DNA from: Agromyces luteolus
Lineage (GTDB): Bacteria; Actinomycetota; Actinomycetes; Actinomycetales; Microbacteriaceae
Assembly: GCF_009729855.1 (NCBI RefSeq)
Contig: NZ_WODA01000002.1
Span: 186,001-250,000, forward strand
Length of the DNA: 64,000 bases
Reading direction: 5' to 3'
Made by a program: the position numbers and the translations under genes. This document shows positions 25,792 through 34,372 of this stretch, piece after piece; position 1 is the stretch's first letter; the number at the start of each line of letters is the position of its first letter. Below the pieces are notes generated by a model. It did not search any database, was not told the origin of the DNA, and was given only the letters and a program-made list of their open reading frames with translations.

Positions 25792-25871
25792 TCCCCCGTG
25801 GATGCTCGGACGTGCGCTCCCGCGCCATGATGGCAGGCCGATCGAGGGTCGGCAACGAACCGGAGGGCGCG

Positions 25872-27008
25872 TCAGGCGGACCGAGGCAGCGTCAGCGCGA
25901 GCACCGCGCCGCCCGCCGGCGCATTCGTCGCCGACGCGTCACCGCCGTGCGCGCGGGCGATGCCGCGCACGATCGCGAGCCCGAGACCGGCGCCGCCGGT
26001 CACGTCGAGCCGATGCGGCGACCGGGCCGACGAGCCGCGCCATCCGGCCTCGAACGCGTGCGCGAGCTCCTCCGGGGCGAACCCCGGGCCGCTGTCGGCG
26101 ACCGCGAGGCGCACCTCGTCGCCCTCCCCGTCGACGGTCACCGCGATCCGCCCGCCCGCCGGGGTGTGCTGGAGCGCGTTCGCGAGCAGGTTCGCGACGG
26201 CGCGTCCGAGTTGCAGGGCGTCGCCGTCGACCGTCGGCGACGCGTCCGACGCCACGTCGAGGTCGAGCCGGACGCCCGCCCCGTCGGCGAGGCCGCGCAG
26301 TTCCGCGACGGCGTCGCTCGCGACATCCGCCAGCGACAGCCGCTCGGTGCGCAGGTGCAGGGTGCCCGCATCGATCTGCGACACGGCGAACAGGTCGGCG
26401 ACGAGCGCGTCGAGCCGGTCGACCTGCGACGCGATGCGCGCGAGGTAGCGGTCGGGGTCGGGCGCGAGCCCGTCCTGCAGCGCCTCGGCCTGGGCGCGGA
26501 TGCCGGCGAGCGGCACGCGCAGGTCGTGCGCGACGCGCGTCACCAGCTCGCGGCGGGCCTGCTCCTGGCGCTCGACCTCCTCGCGCGCGGCGCGGATGCG
26601 GGCGTCGGATGCCGCGAGCTCGTCGAGCACGGCCCGGAACTCGCCGATCGGCAGCGGGCGCGATTCGACCGGGATGCCGCGACCCAGGTCCTCGGCGGCG
26701 GAGCGCAGCACGCGCGCCGCGCGCGCGATCTCGGCGCCGAGGATCGACGCGGTGAGGATCGCGACGACCCCGCTCGTCACCGCGATGGCGAGCGCGATCT
26801 GCGCGTCGTGGTCGGAGAGGTACATCGCCTGCGTCGCCACGAGCACGCCGCCGACGACGGAGGCCACCGCCGCGACGACCACCGTGACGAGGTGCACCAC
26901 GATCGGCGCCCATGCGAAGCGGCGCAGCAGCAGCCAGGCGACGAACCCGACCGCGGCGGCGATCGCGGCCGACACGGCGATGACGAGCAGGAGGTCGGTG
27001 CCGCTCAC
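25872..27008 (-). CDS. Two-component sensor histidine kinase
   Basis: Membrane histidine kinase, 378 aa. Three hydrophobic segments in the first 95 residues with almost no extracellular loop suggest it senses something in or near the membrane. Then come a HAMP-like linker, the phospho-acceptor motif VAHDLRVPL, the N-box NLLANALQHTP, G1 DSGPGF and G2 GGAGLGLAIVRGIARAHGG. GTG 27008 overlaps the response-regulator stop as GTGA. It is the last gene of a thioredoxin-CcdA-regulator-kinase operon, so the signal may concern envelope thiol redox state. Confidence 0.93.
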   Translation of the reverse strand: MSGTDLLLVIAVSAAIAAAVGFVAWLLLRRFAWAPIVVHLVTVVVAAVASVVGGVLVATQAMYLSDHDAQIALAIAVTSGVVAILTASILGAEIARAARVLRSAAEDLGRGIPVESRPLPIGEFRAVLDELAASDARIRAAREEVERQEQARRELVTRVAHDLRVPLAGIRAQAEALQDGLAPDPDRYLARIASQVDRLDALVADLFAVSQIDAGTLHLRTERLSLADVASDAVAELRGLADGAGVRLDLDVASDASPTVDGDALQLGRAVANLLANALQHTPAGGRIAVTVDGEGDEVRLAVADSGPGFAPEELAHAFEAGWRGSSARSPHRLDVTGGAGLGLAIVRGIARAHGGDASATNAPAGGAVLALTLPRSA

Positions 27009-27787
27009 GGGGCCGCCTCCCCGGTCGGGCCGGCGCCCGCCTGGCCGGCGCCCGCCCCCGGGTCGTCGAACCGGTAGCCGTAGCCCCAGACCGTGACGAG
27101 CATGCGCGGGTTCGCGGCATCCGCCTCGATCTTCTCGCGCAGTCGCCGCACGTGCACGGTGACCGTCGAGAGGTCGCCGTGGCTCCAGCCCCAGACGCCC
27201 TGCAGCAGGTCCTCCCGCGAGAACACGGTGCCCGGCCGGCGCGCGAGGAACGCGAGCAGCTCGAACTCGCGCTGCGTGAGCGCGAGCCGGCGCCCGTCGA
27301 GGTCGACGGTGTGCGCGGCGGTGTCGATCCGCAGCGGCCCGCGCGAGATCACCGCGGCCTCCGAGCCCGCGACCGCCGCCCCGGCGGCCTCCACGGCGAG
27401 CGCCCGCCGCAGCACCGACTGAACCCGAAGCGTCAGCTCGCGCGGCGAGAACGGCTTCGCGAGGTAGTCGTCGACGCCGGCCTCGAGGCCCGCGATGCGG
27501 TCGTCCTCGCCGCCGAGCGCGGTGAGCATGATGACCGGAACCTGCGACTGCGCGCGGATGCGACGGCACACCTCGATGCCGTCGACGCCGGGCAGCATCC
27601 GGTCGAGCACGACGAGGTCGGGACGCTCCGCGGCGATGCGGTCGAGCGCCACGAACGCGTCCGCGGCATCCTGCACCCGGAACCCGGCCGACTCGAGGTA
27701 CGCGCGGCACACCTCGAGCACGGTGGGGTCGTCGTCGACGAGCAGCACGAGACGCCCGTCGAGCAGCAGGTCGACCTGGTCAGCCAC
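27005..27787 (-). CDS. OmpR/PhoB-family response regulator
   Basis: 260 aa. The receiver domain has acidic VDDDP (18-21), phospho-acceptor VVLDRMLPG with Asp about 62, and YLAKPFSPREL with the conserved Lys. The winged-helix DNA-binding domain follows a 25-residue Ala-rich linker: LTQREFELLAFLARRPGTVF, STVTVHVRRLREKIE and TVWGYGYRF. GTG 27787 overlaps the CcdA gene by eight bases and is preceded by GGAGGTGATCG, an almost perfect ribosome site. Its partner kinase overlaps it downstream. Targets are unknown; autoregulation of this operon is likely. Confidence 0.95.
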   Translation of the reverse strand: MADQVDLLLDGRLVLLVDDDPTVLEVCRAYLESAGFRVQDAADAFVALDRIAAERPDLVVLDRMLPGVDGIEVCRRIRAQSQVPVIMLTALGGEDDRIAGLEAGVDDYLAKPFSPRELTLRVQSVLRRALAVEAAGAAVAGSEAAVISRGPLRIDTAAHTVDLDGRRLALTQREFELLAFLARRPGTVFSREDLLQGVWGWSHGDLSTVTVHVRRLREKIEADAANPRMLVTVWGYGYRFDDPGAGAGQAGAGPTGEAAP

Positions 27788-28517
27788 CGATCACCTCCTC
27801 GAGGCGTGCGATCGGATCGTACAGCCCGGCGTCGAGGATCCACGTCTGGAGCGTCTTGTCGAACCCGGTCACGACCACGATGCCGACCACGATGAAGATC
27901 ACGCCGATCGTGCGCCGGAACCATCCGTCGGGGTTCGCGAGCCACCCGAGCCGGCGCACGAGCGTCCGGCCGAGCAGCGCGATGAGCAGCAGCATCGCCG
28001 CGAGCCCCACCGCGTACGCGACGACGTACAGGACGCCCTCGCCGAACGAGACCGGCAGGACGGCCGCGACGATCAGGGCATAGGTCGGGCTGCAGCTGGA
28101 GAACACGGGGCCGAGGGCGGCGCCCGTGAGGATGTCGCCGCCGACGCTCTGGCGCCGGACCGACCGGTCGAGCATCTCGCCGCTGCGAGCGCCCCACCCG
28201 AGCGCGGTCGACACCCGCTCCCACAGGCGCGGGAACAGCATGTCGACGCCGAGCAGGATCACGATGCCGCCGGCGATCACCTGCCACACCTGCGGCGGGA
28301 TGCCGAGCAGCGCGGTGGTCGCCTTGAGCAGCAGCGTGAACACGACGACGGATGCCGCGAGCGACGCGGCGATCACGTAGGGGCGGTAGCGCGCACGGCG
28401 CTCGTCCCCGTCGCGGACGATCGATCCGCCCACGATCACGGGCAGGAGCGGCAGCACGCACGGCGCCGCGACGGTGAGGACGCCGGCGGCGAGGGCGAGG
28501 GTGAGGGATGCGGTCAC
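27780..28517 (-). CDS. CcdA/DsbD-type thiol-disulfide membrane transporter
   Basis: 245-aa membrane protein with six helices that carries reducing power from cytoplasmic thioredoxin to extracytoplasmic thiol proteins. The pair of redox Cys is visible in AAPCVLPLLPVIVGG (helix 1) and FSSCSPTYALIVAAV (helix 4). GTG 28517 follows the thioredoxin-like lipoprotein stop by 16 bases, and its 3' end overlaps the response regulator. Partner selection suggests it reduces the WCPKC lipoprotein encoded just upstream. Confidence 0.92.
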   Translation of the reverse strand: MTASLTLALAAGVLTVAAPCVLPLLPVIVGGSIVRDGDERRARYRPYVIAASLAASVVVFTLLLKATTALLGIPPQVWQVIAGGIVILLGVDMLFPRLWERVSTALGWGARSGEMLDRSVRRQSVGGDILTGAALGPVFSSCSPTYALIVAAVLPVSFGEGVLYVVAYAVGLAAMLLLIALLGRTLVRRLGWLANPDGWFRRTIGVIFIVVGIVVVTGFDKTLQTWILDAGLYDPIARLEEVIGG

Positions 28518-28533
28518 GGGGCGGTCCGCCGCC

Positions 28534-29049
28534 TCACGGCATCGCGGCGACGAGCGACTCGACCGAGGGGTCCTCGTAGAGCACGACGCTCGAGATCTTC
28601 TCGCCCGCGTCGTCGACGAACACGATCGTCGTCTGGATCGTCACGCCGTACTGCTGGCGCAGGTCGGTGCGCGAGTCGTAGTCGACCTTGAACACCGTGA
28701 GCCCGTCGGGCGCGCCCTGCGCATTCAGGTCCTCGTCGAGCGCGCGGCACTTCGGGCACCAGCTCGCGTGGAAGAACAGGGCCTTCGGCCCGGCGGTGGC
28801 CTCGATCGCGCCGTCGGTGTAGTCGAGGTAGGCGCCCTCGGCGGGGGCGTCGTCGGCGGCGGCGTCGGCGGATGCCTCGGCCTCGTCGGTCGCATCGGGG
28901 GTCGCCTCGGGCGTCGACGGCTCGGTCGTGGTCGTCGGCTCGGCGCTCGCGCCGGAGGCATCCGTCGACTGCGCGGCGCAGCCGGTCAGCGCGAGCGCGG
29001 CGACGAGCAGCATCGCGGCGGCGATGGGGCGGGCGGGGCGTTCGGGCAT
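28534..29049 (-). CDS. Thioredoxin-fold lipoprotein (WCPKC)
   Basis: 171-aa secreted lipoprotein: a signal peptide ending in ALTGC (Cys about 24), an acidic Thr/Ala/Glu linker to about residue 72, then a thioredoxin domain with ALFFHASWCPKCRALDEDL and a cis-Pro region VTIQTTIVFVD (Thr precedes where Pro is usual, so the cis-Pro is not obvious). It should work at the outer face of the membrane as a disulfide reductase or thiol sensor, recharged by CcdA. It is first in the operon with CcdA, response regulator and kinase. Confidence 0.9.
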   Translation of the reverse strand: MPERPARPIAAAMLLVAALALTGCAAQSTDASGASAEPTTTTEPSTPEATPDATDEAEASADAAADDAPAEGAYLDYTDGAIEATAGPKALFFHASWCPKCRALDEDLNAQGAPDGLTVFKVDYDSRTDLRQQYGVTIQTTIVFVDDAGEKISSVVLYEDPSVESLVAAMP

Positions 29050-29152
29050 GGCGGCTTCCTCGTTCCGCGGGCGACCTCCGCCCGCTCCCTCCACGCTACG
29101 TCGTGCCCGCTCCGCCCGCCGCGCGGCGGGATTACGGAACCCTGACGGCGGC

Positions 29153-29764
29153 TCACGGCCAGAGCTGCCGGGGCGGCGGAACGACGTCGAGCACCTCGGC
29201 GTCGACGACGTGTCCCAGCTCGAGGATGCCGAACTCCGGCCACGAGAAGACCACCTCGAAGCCCGCTCGCCCGACCTCGCCCGTCCAGAGCCAGAGCTCG
29301 ATGTTCCAGTCGTACCAGTCGTGCCCGCCGCCGCCACCGCCGCCGAGCACCTGCAGCGTCGGAGGCGTGAGGTCGCGGTCGACGTGCGCGACCCGCTGGT
29401 GGTCGATCGGCAGCAGCCGCGTTCCGTCGGCGAGCCGCACTCCGACGTGCATGCCATCGGGCTCGGGGAAGCGCCCCGGGAACCACGCATGGCGCTCCAT
29501 CATGCGTCGCTCCCACTCGCGCGGGCTCTCGTCGGTGCGCCGGTGCACGCACCTCACCGTCAGCCGCAGCCCGGACGAGTACGCCGCGACCTCGCCGAGG
29601 AGCAGCACGGTCGCGTCGTCGTGGTGGAGCAGCTCGTCGAGCACCACGCGACCCGGCAGCTCGTCCTGCGGCGGCTGAAGCCACGGCGGCATCGGAGGGA
29701 CCTCGGGCTCGGGGCCCGGCTCGGGCCGCTCGACGTCGAAGAACCCACCGGATGCCGCGTGCAT
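29153..29764 (-). CDS. Hypothetical protein, Pro- and Gly-rich N-terminal region
   Basis: I do not recognise a family. From ATG 29764 the protein has 203 aa and no signal peptide or membrane helix. The N-terminus is Pro-rich (PEPGPEPEVPPMPPWL), the centre reads VRCVHRRTDESPREWERRM and HAWFPGRFPEPDGMHVGVRL, a Gly run follows near 150, and the end is beta-like (HDWYDWNIELWLWTGEVG). Many Trp and His residues suggest a soluble binding protein. The start lies 7 bases after TAGGGT, a leaderless-type promoter. Directly upstream is the pair of 51-bp repeats. Confidence 0.6.
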   Translation of the reverse strand: MHAASGGFFDVERPEPGPEPEVPPMPPWLQPPQDELPGRVVLDELLHHDDATVLLLGEVAAYSSGLRLTVRCVHRRTDESPREWERRMMERHAWFPGRFPEPDGMHVGVRLADGTRLLPIDHQRVAHVDRDLTPPTLQVLGGGGGGGHDWYDWNIELWLWTGEVGRAGFEVVFSWPEFGILELGHVVDAEVLDVVPPPRQLWP

Positions 29765-29809
29765 GCCGATCACCCTAGCGAGCACCGCGCCCCGCACCAT
29801 CCGTCGTCG

Positions 29810-29860
29810 CATCGAACGGTCGCAGATGCACGCGCGCACCCGTCATCCGCGACTTTTCGA
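29810..29860. repeat. 51-bp hairpin repeat, copy 1
   Basis: Begins CATCGAACGGTCGCAGATG and ends CATCCGCGACTTTTCGA. The inner arms GTCGCAGATG and CATCCGCGAC can pair in 9 of 10 positions, so each copy is a small hairpin. Copy 2 starts 83 bases further on in the same orientation. Confidence 0.85.
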
Positions 29861-29892
29861 CTCCGGGCCGCCGGGGCGCGCCGAACCCGACC

Positions 29893-29943
29893 CATCGAAC
29901 GGTCGCAGATGGTCGCTCGTACTCGCCATCCGCGACTTCTCGA
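29893..29943. repeat. 51-bp hairpin repeat, copy 2
   Basis: Same 19-base start and nearly the same 17-base end as copy 1 (one T/C change), with a diverged 15-base middle. Conserved arms with a variable loop suggest selection on the structure. It lies between glyS and the 29764 gene in non-coding DNA. Confidence 0.85.
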
Positions 29944-29997
29944 GGAGACTCCGGCGGAAGACACCGGGGGCGCCGCGGCGCAGCCGCCGGCCGCGGG

Positions 29998-31383
29998 TCA
30001 GGCGCCGACGAGGCGCGCGGCCAGGTACCCCTCGAGCTCGGCGAGCGGCACGCGCTCCTGGCCCATGGTGTCGCGGTGACGCACCGTCACGGCGTCGTCG
30101 TCGAGCGAGTCGAAGTCGACCGTGACGCAGAACGGCGTGCCGATCTCGTCCTGGCGGCGGTAGCGGCGGCCGATCGCGCCGGCGTCGTCGAAGTCGACGT
30201 TCCAGTGCTTTCGGAGGTTCGCGGCCACCTCGCGGGCGAGCGGCGAGAGCTTCTCGTTGCGCGAGAGCGGCAGCACGGCCGCCTTGACGGGCGCGAGGCG
30301 CGGGTCGAGCTTCAGCACCGTGCGGGTGTCGACGCCGCCCTTCGCGTTCGGCACCTCCTCGACGTGGTACGCGTCGACGAGGAACGCCATGAGCGAGCGC
30401 GTGAGGCCCGCAGCGGGCTCGATGACGTACGGCGTCCAGCGCTCGTTCTTCTGCTGGTCGAAGAACGACAGGTCCTTGCCGGAGTGCTTCGCGTGCGTCG
30501 AGAGGTCGAAGTCGGTGCGGTTCGCGACGCCCTCGAGCTCGCCCCAGTCGCCGCCGGTGAAGCCGAAGCGGTACTCGATGTCGACGGTGCGCTTGGAGTA
30601 GTGGCTCAGCTTGTCCTTCGGGTGCTCGAACAGCCGCAGGTTCTCGGGGTCGATGCCGAGGTCGACGTACCACTGGTAGCGGGCGTCGATCCAGTACTGG
30701 TGCCATTCCTCATCGGTGCCGGGCTCGACGAAGAACTCCATCTCCATCTGCTCGAACTCGCGCGTGCGGAAGATGAAGTTGCCGGGCGTGATCTCGTTGC
30801 GGAACGACTTGCCGATCTGGCCGATGCCGAACGGCGGCTTCATGCGCGCGGCCTGCAGGACGTTGCCGAAGTTCACGAAGATGCCCTGCGCGGTCTCGGG
30901 GCGCAGGTAGTGCAGGCCTGCGGCGTCGTCGACCGGGCCGAGGAACGTCTTCAGCAGGCCGGAGAACTCCCGCGGCTCGGTCCACTGGCCGCGCGTGCCG
31001 CAGTTCGGGCAGACGATGTCGGCCATGCCGTTCTCGGGCGCGCGGCCCTTCTTGTTCTCGAAGGCCTCGATGAGGTGGTCCTCGCGGAAGCGCTTGTGGC
31101 AGTGCTGGCACTCGACGAGCGGGTCGCTGAAGACCTCGACGTGGCCCGACGCCTCCCAGACCTGGCGCGGCAGGATGACGCTCGAGTCGAGGCCGACGAC
31201 GTCGTCGCGGCCCTGCACCATCGTGCGCCACCACTGGCGCTTGATGTTCTCCTTCAGCTCGACGCCGAGGGGCCCGTAGTCCCATGCGGAACGCGAACCG
31301 CCGTAGATCTCACCCGCCTGGAAGACGAAGCCCCGGTGCTGGGCGAGCGTGATGACGGATTCGAGGCGGGTGGGTGCGGCCAC
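29998..31383 (-). CDS. glyS: Glycyl-tRNA synthetase (dimeric class II)
   Basis: Charges tRNA-Gly; 461 aa, the usual size of the alpha2 type. N-terminal [20 protein letters not shown] and GPLG are diagnostic. Zinc-type CQHCHKRF and CPNCGTRG lie in the insertion. Class II motif 2 is [19 protein letters not shown], and motif 3 is in [16 protein letters not shown]. The C-terminal anticodon domain begins near [23 protein letters not shown] 31383 has GGAG 6 bases upstream; TAGGAT at 31446-31441 is the probable -10 element. I see no T-box leader. Confidence 0.97.
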   Translation of the reverse strand: MAAPTRLESVITLAQHRGFVFQAGEIYGGSRSAWDYGPLGVELKENIKRQWWRTMVQGRDDVVGLDSSVILPRQVWEASGHVEVFSDPLVECQHCHKRFREDHLIEAFENKKGRAPENGMADIVCPNCGTRGQWTEPREFSGLLKTFLGPVDDAAGLHYLRPETAQGIFVNFGNVLQAARMKPPFGIGQIGKSFRNEITPGNFIFRTREFEQMEMEFFVEPGTDEEWHQYWIDARYQWYVDLGIDPENLRLFEHPKDKLSHYSKRTVDIEYRFGFTGGDWGELEGVANRTDFDLSTHAKHSGKDLSFFDQQKNERWTPYVIEPAAGLTRSLMAFLVDAYHVEEVPNAKGGVDTRTVLKLDPRLAPVKAAVLPLSRNEKLSPLAREVAANLRKHWNVDFDDAGAIGRRYRRQDEIGTPFCVTVDFDSLDDDAVTVRHRDTMGQERVPLAELEGYLAARLVGA

Positions 31384-31579
31384 GGTGGCTCCAATGGTCC
31401 AGGGAGGGAATCGGGCGAGTCGCCCGCGAAGTCGCTGTCCATCCTACGAAATGTGAAGGGCGACGGATGCCGCGGCTTCGCGCCGCACGGGCGGCACGCC
31501 CGGGCGCGCGCCGCCGGTCGGTGTACAACGGCTCGTGAGGCGGTCGGCCCGGGCCGCCACGGCGGGAGGGGGCGGTCGC

Positions 31580-32356
31580 ATGGGCCTCACCCGACGCGTG
31601 TTCCTGACCGGCGTCGCCGTCGTCGGCGTGCTCGCCGTCAGCCGGGTGATGGCCGATCGCCAGGAGGCCGAGCAGGAGCAGGCCGCGGTCGAGGAGTTCC
31701 CGGCTCCCGAGCTCGCGCGGGTCTCGGTTCCCGCGGGTGCGCTCACCGAACTCCCCGCCGATGCGGGCCAGGTGATGGCCTGGACGGTCGACGACGGGAC
31801 GGACTCGGCCGTCGTCGGCGCCTACACCGCGTTCGCGGCGGCGAACGGCATCCGCCTCACCTACTTCGTGAACGGCGTGTACGCGTCGTGGGACGACAAC
31901 GCCGACGCGATCCGCCCGCTCGTCGAGCGCGGCCAGATCCAGCTGGCGAACCACACGTGGTCGCACCCCGACCTCACCACGCTGAGCGACGCCGAGATCC
32001 AGTGGCAGCTGCAGCACAACCACGACTACCTGCAGTCGGTCTACGGCGTCGACGCGCGCCCGTTCTTCCGTCCGCCGTACGGCGTGCACGATGCACGGGT
32101 GGATGCCGCGGCCGCCGCGATCGGCTACACGGTGCCGACCCTCTGGTACGGCTCGCTCGGCGATTCGGGCGCGATCACGCAGCAGCAGATCGTCGACCTC
32201 GCCGCGGAGTGGTTCGCCGCCGGCCGCATCATCATCGGCCACCTGAACCAGGACCCGGTCGTCGGCGTGCTCCCGCGCCTGAAGGAGATCCTCGACGAGC
32301 GCGGGCTGCAGACGGTCACGCTGAACGACGTCTTCACGTCGGCGCAGCATCCGTAG
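31580..32356 (+). CDS. Tat-exported polysaccharide deacetylase (NodB domain)
   Basis: 258 aa. The N-terminus has twin arginines in LTRRVFLTG before a hydrophobic stretch, a Tat signal. The NodB domain has motif 1 as WTVDDGTDS (Val instead of the usual Phe/Tyr, catalytic and metal Asp kept), motif 2 NHTWSHPDL with both zinc His, and motif 3 RPPYGVHD. It should deacetylate a cell-wall or secreted glycan outside the membrane. ATG 31580 follows GGGAGGGGG by 7-8 bases. Divergent from glyS; an acidic linker of about 25 residues separates the signal from the domain. Confidence 0.9.
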   Translation: MGLTRRVFLTGVAVVGVLAVSRVMADRQEAEQEQAAVEEFPAPELARVSVPAGALTELPADAGQVMAWTVDDGTDSAVVGAYTAFAAANGIRLTYFVNGVYASWDDNADAIRPLVERGQIQLANHTWSHPDLTTLSDAEIQWQLQHNHDYLQSVYGVDARPFFRPPYGVHDARVDAAAAAIGYTVPTLWYGSLGDSGAITQQQIVDLAAEWFAAGRIIIGHLNQDPVVGVLPRLKEILDERGLQTVTLNDVFTSAQHP

Positions 32357-32373
32357 GTCCATAGGCTGAGCGG

Positions 32374-32778
32374 ATGCCGCTGCCCGACCTGCACGTCGCC
32401 GCCATCGCGCTCGTGCGCGATCGTCGCGTGCTCATGGTGACGGCGCGCGGACGCGACGTGCACTACATGCCGGGCGGCAAGCTCGACGCGGGCGAGACGC
32501 CCGCCGAGGCGGCGGCGCGCGAGGCGCTCGAGGAGGTCGGGCTCGTGCTCGACCCGGCGCGGCTCGTCGAGGCGTTCACCGTGCGCGAGCTCGCCCACGG
32601 CCAGGGCGAGGGGCAGCACGTGCGCATGCACGTCTTCCTGGCCGAGACGGATGCCGCGCCCGTGCCCTCGGGCGAGGTCGGCGAGGTGCACTGGGTCGGC
32701 ACCGTCGACGCGCACCGGTGCCCGCCGGCGGGCGTCGAGGTGCTGCGGCGGCTCGCGGCATCCGGTCTCATCGACTGA
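32374..32778 (+). CDS. NUDIX hydrolase
   Basis: 134-aa pyrophosphohydrolase of nucleoside-diphosphate-linked compounds (MutT-like size). The Nudix box GGKLDAGETPAEAAAREALE plus EVG is complete, with the RExxxEExG metal-binding residues present. No extra specificity domain exists, so the substrate (8-oxo-dGTP, NDP-sugar or other) is open. ATG 32374 lies exactly 6 bases after TAGGCT (32362-32367), so the transcript is leaderless although only 17 bases separate it from the deacetylase stop. Confidence 0.93.
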   Translation: MPLPDLHVAAIALVRDRRVLMVTARGRDVHYMPGGKLDAGETPAEAAAREALEEVGLVLDPARLVEAFTVRELAHGQGEGQHVRMHVFLAETDAAPVPSGEVGEVHWVGTVDAHRCPPAGVEVLRRLAASGLID

Positions 32779-32851
32779 CGGCGCGCCGCGGGCGAGCCGG
32801 CGCGCCGCAGCATCCGGCATGATCGAACCGGGCCGGCGGGAGGGGGTGCGG

Positions 32852-34372
32852 ATGTCGCGGACGCGCGAGTTCCGCCGCGACGACGCGGTGACGGTGATCA
32901 CCGAGTCGGGCGCGGGCCGGCCGACGTACGTGCTCGTGCACGGCATCGGCATGGGGCACCGCTACTGGTCCGACCTCGCGGACGAGCTCGCGCGTCAGGG
33001 CCGCGTGCTCGCGCTCGACCTGCCGGGGTTCGGCGAGGCCCCCGAGCCCCGGGAGACGCCGACCATCACCGAGTCGGGCGCGCAGCTCGCCGCGCTCCTC
33101 GACGCCGAGTGCGGCGGCGAGCCGGCCGTGCTCGTCGGGCACTCGATGGGCACGCAGGTCGTGGCCGAGGCCGCCGCACAGCGGCCCGACCTCGTGGCAT
33201 CCGTCGTGCTCATCGCGCCGACCGTGAACCCTCGCGAACGCTCGGCGTTCATGCAGGGCGTGCGGCTCCTCGAGGATCCGTCGCTCACTCGCCCGAAGGT
33301 CGTGGCGCTCGGCATCCGCTCGTACCTGCAGGCCGGGCCGCGGTGGTACTTCCGGAAGCTCCGGCGCATGCTCGACCACCGCATCGAACTCGTGCTGCCG
33401 GATGTCGCGGCGCCGACGCTCGTGATCCGCGGCGAGCACGACCGGCTCGCACCCCGCGCCTGGGCCGAGCAGGTCGCCCGGATGGTGCCCCGCGGCCGCT
33501 ACGTCGAGGTCGCCGACCGCGGCCACGAGACGATGGTGACCGCGGGTGAGCGCGTCGCCGACCTCGTCGCGCGGCACGCGCGCGGCGAGCACGTCGGGCA
33601 CGAGGTCGAGCGCGTGTCCGAGCCGCAGGAGCTCTCGGCGATCGCGCGCGGCTGGTGGTGGGCGCGCGACTACGTGTACGCCGGCATCCGCCAGCTCGCC
33701 ATCGTGGTCCAGGGCTGGAACCCTCCCGCGCGGTGGCGCCGGGGCCGCGAGGACCTGCCGGAGGTGCTGCTCCTACCCGGCATCTACGAGCACTGGTCGT
33801 TCCTCCGGCCGCTCGGCGATGCGCTGAACGGCGCCGGCTACCGCGTGCGCGTCGTGCACGGCATGGGCACCAACCGGCGCGGCATCGCCGAGACCGCGAA
33901 GCGGCTGGGCCGCGCGATCGAGCGCCGCCCGGCACCCGATGCCGGCCGGGTGATCGTCGCGCACAGCAAGGGCGGCCTGGTCGCCAAGCAGCTGCTGGTC
34001 TCCGGGGCGGATGCCGCGGCCGACGGCCCGCACGGACTCCTCGGCCTCGTCGCCGTCGCGACCCCGTTCGCGGGGTCGCGCATGGCGCGGCTCATCCTCG
34101 ACCCGAGCGTGCGCGCACTGCTCCCGAGCGACGAGACCATCGTGCTGCTCGGGCGCGCGGCATCCGTCAACGCACGCATCGTCTCGGTGTTCGGCCGGTT
34201 CGACCCGCACATCCCCGACGGGAGCCTGCTCGAGGGCGCGACGAACATCCGCGTCCCGGTCAGCGGGCACTTCCGGATCCTCGGGGCCGTCGAGACGCAC
34301 CGAGCGGTGCTCGAGGGCGTCGCGCGCCTCGACGGCCGGAGCCCGACCGATCAGCCGGGCTCGCCGGGCTGA
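32852..34372 (+). CDS. Tandem alpha/beta hydrolase (two hydrolase domains in one chain)
   Basis: 506 aa with two alpha/beta-hydrolase domains. Domain 1 (about 1-250) has VLVHGIGMGHRYW (oxyanion hole), nucleophile elbow VGHSMGTQ, VIRGEHDRLAP (acid) and ADRGHETM (His). Domain 2 (about 290-500) has LLLPGIYEHWSFL, nucleophile VAHSKGGLVAK (lipase-like AHSxG), and VATPFAGSRMARL with GHFRILG at the end. Both triads seem complete, so each half may be active. ATG 32852 follows GGGAGGGGG; ATG 32819 is less well placed. Its 3' end overlaps the convergent multicopper oxidase by 22 bases. Confidence 0.88.
   Translation: MSRTREFRRDDAVTVITESGAGRPTYVLVHGIGMGHRYWSDLADELARQGRVLALDLPGFGEAPEPRETPTITESGAQLAALLDAECGGEPAVLVGHSMGTQVVAEAAAQRPDLVASVVLIAPTVNPRERSAFMQGVRLLEDPSLTRPKVVALGIRSYLQAGPRWYFRKLRRMLDHRIELVLPDVAAPTLVIRGEHDRLAPRAWAEQVARMVPRGRYVEVADRGHETMVTAGERVADLVARHARGEHVGHEVERVSEPQELSAIARGWWWARDYVYAGIRQLAIVVQGWNPPARWRRGREDLPEVLLLPGIYEHWSFLRPLGDALNGAGYRVRVVHGMGTNRRGIAETAKRLGRAIERRPAPDAGRVIVAHSKGGLVAKQLLVSGADAAADGPHGLLGLVAVATPFAGSRMARLILDPSVRALLPSDETIVLLGRAASVNARIVSVFGRFDPHIPDGSLLEGATNIRVPVSGHFRILGAVETHRAVLEGVARLDGRSPTDQPGSPG

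Noticed and set aside
31384-31579. T-box or glycine riboswitch before glyS
   Set aside because: The leader is only about 50 bases after the probable -10 element and shows no specifier loop, T-box sequence or tandem aptamer.
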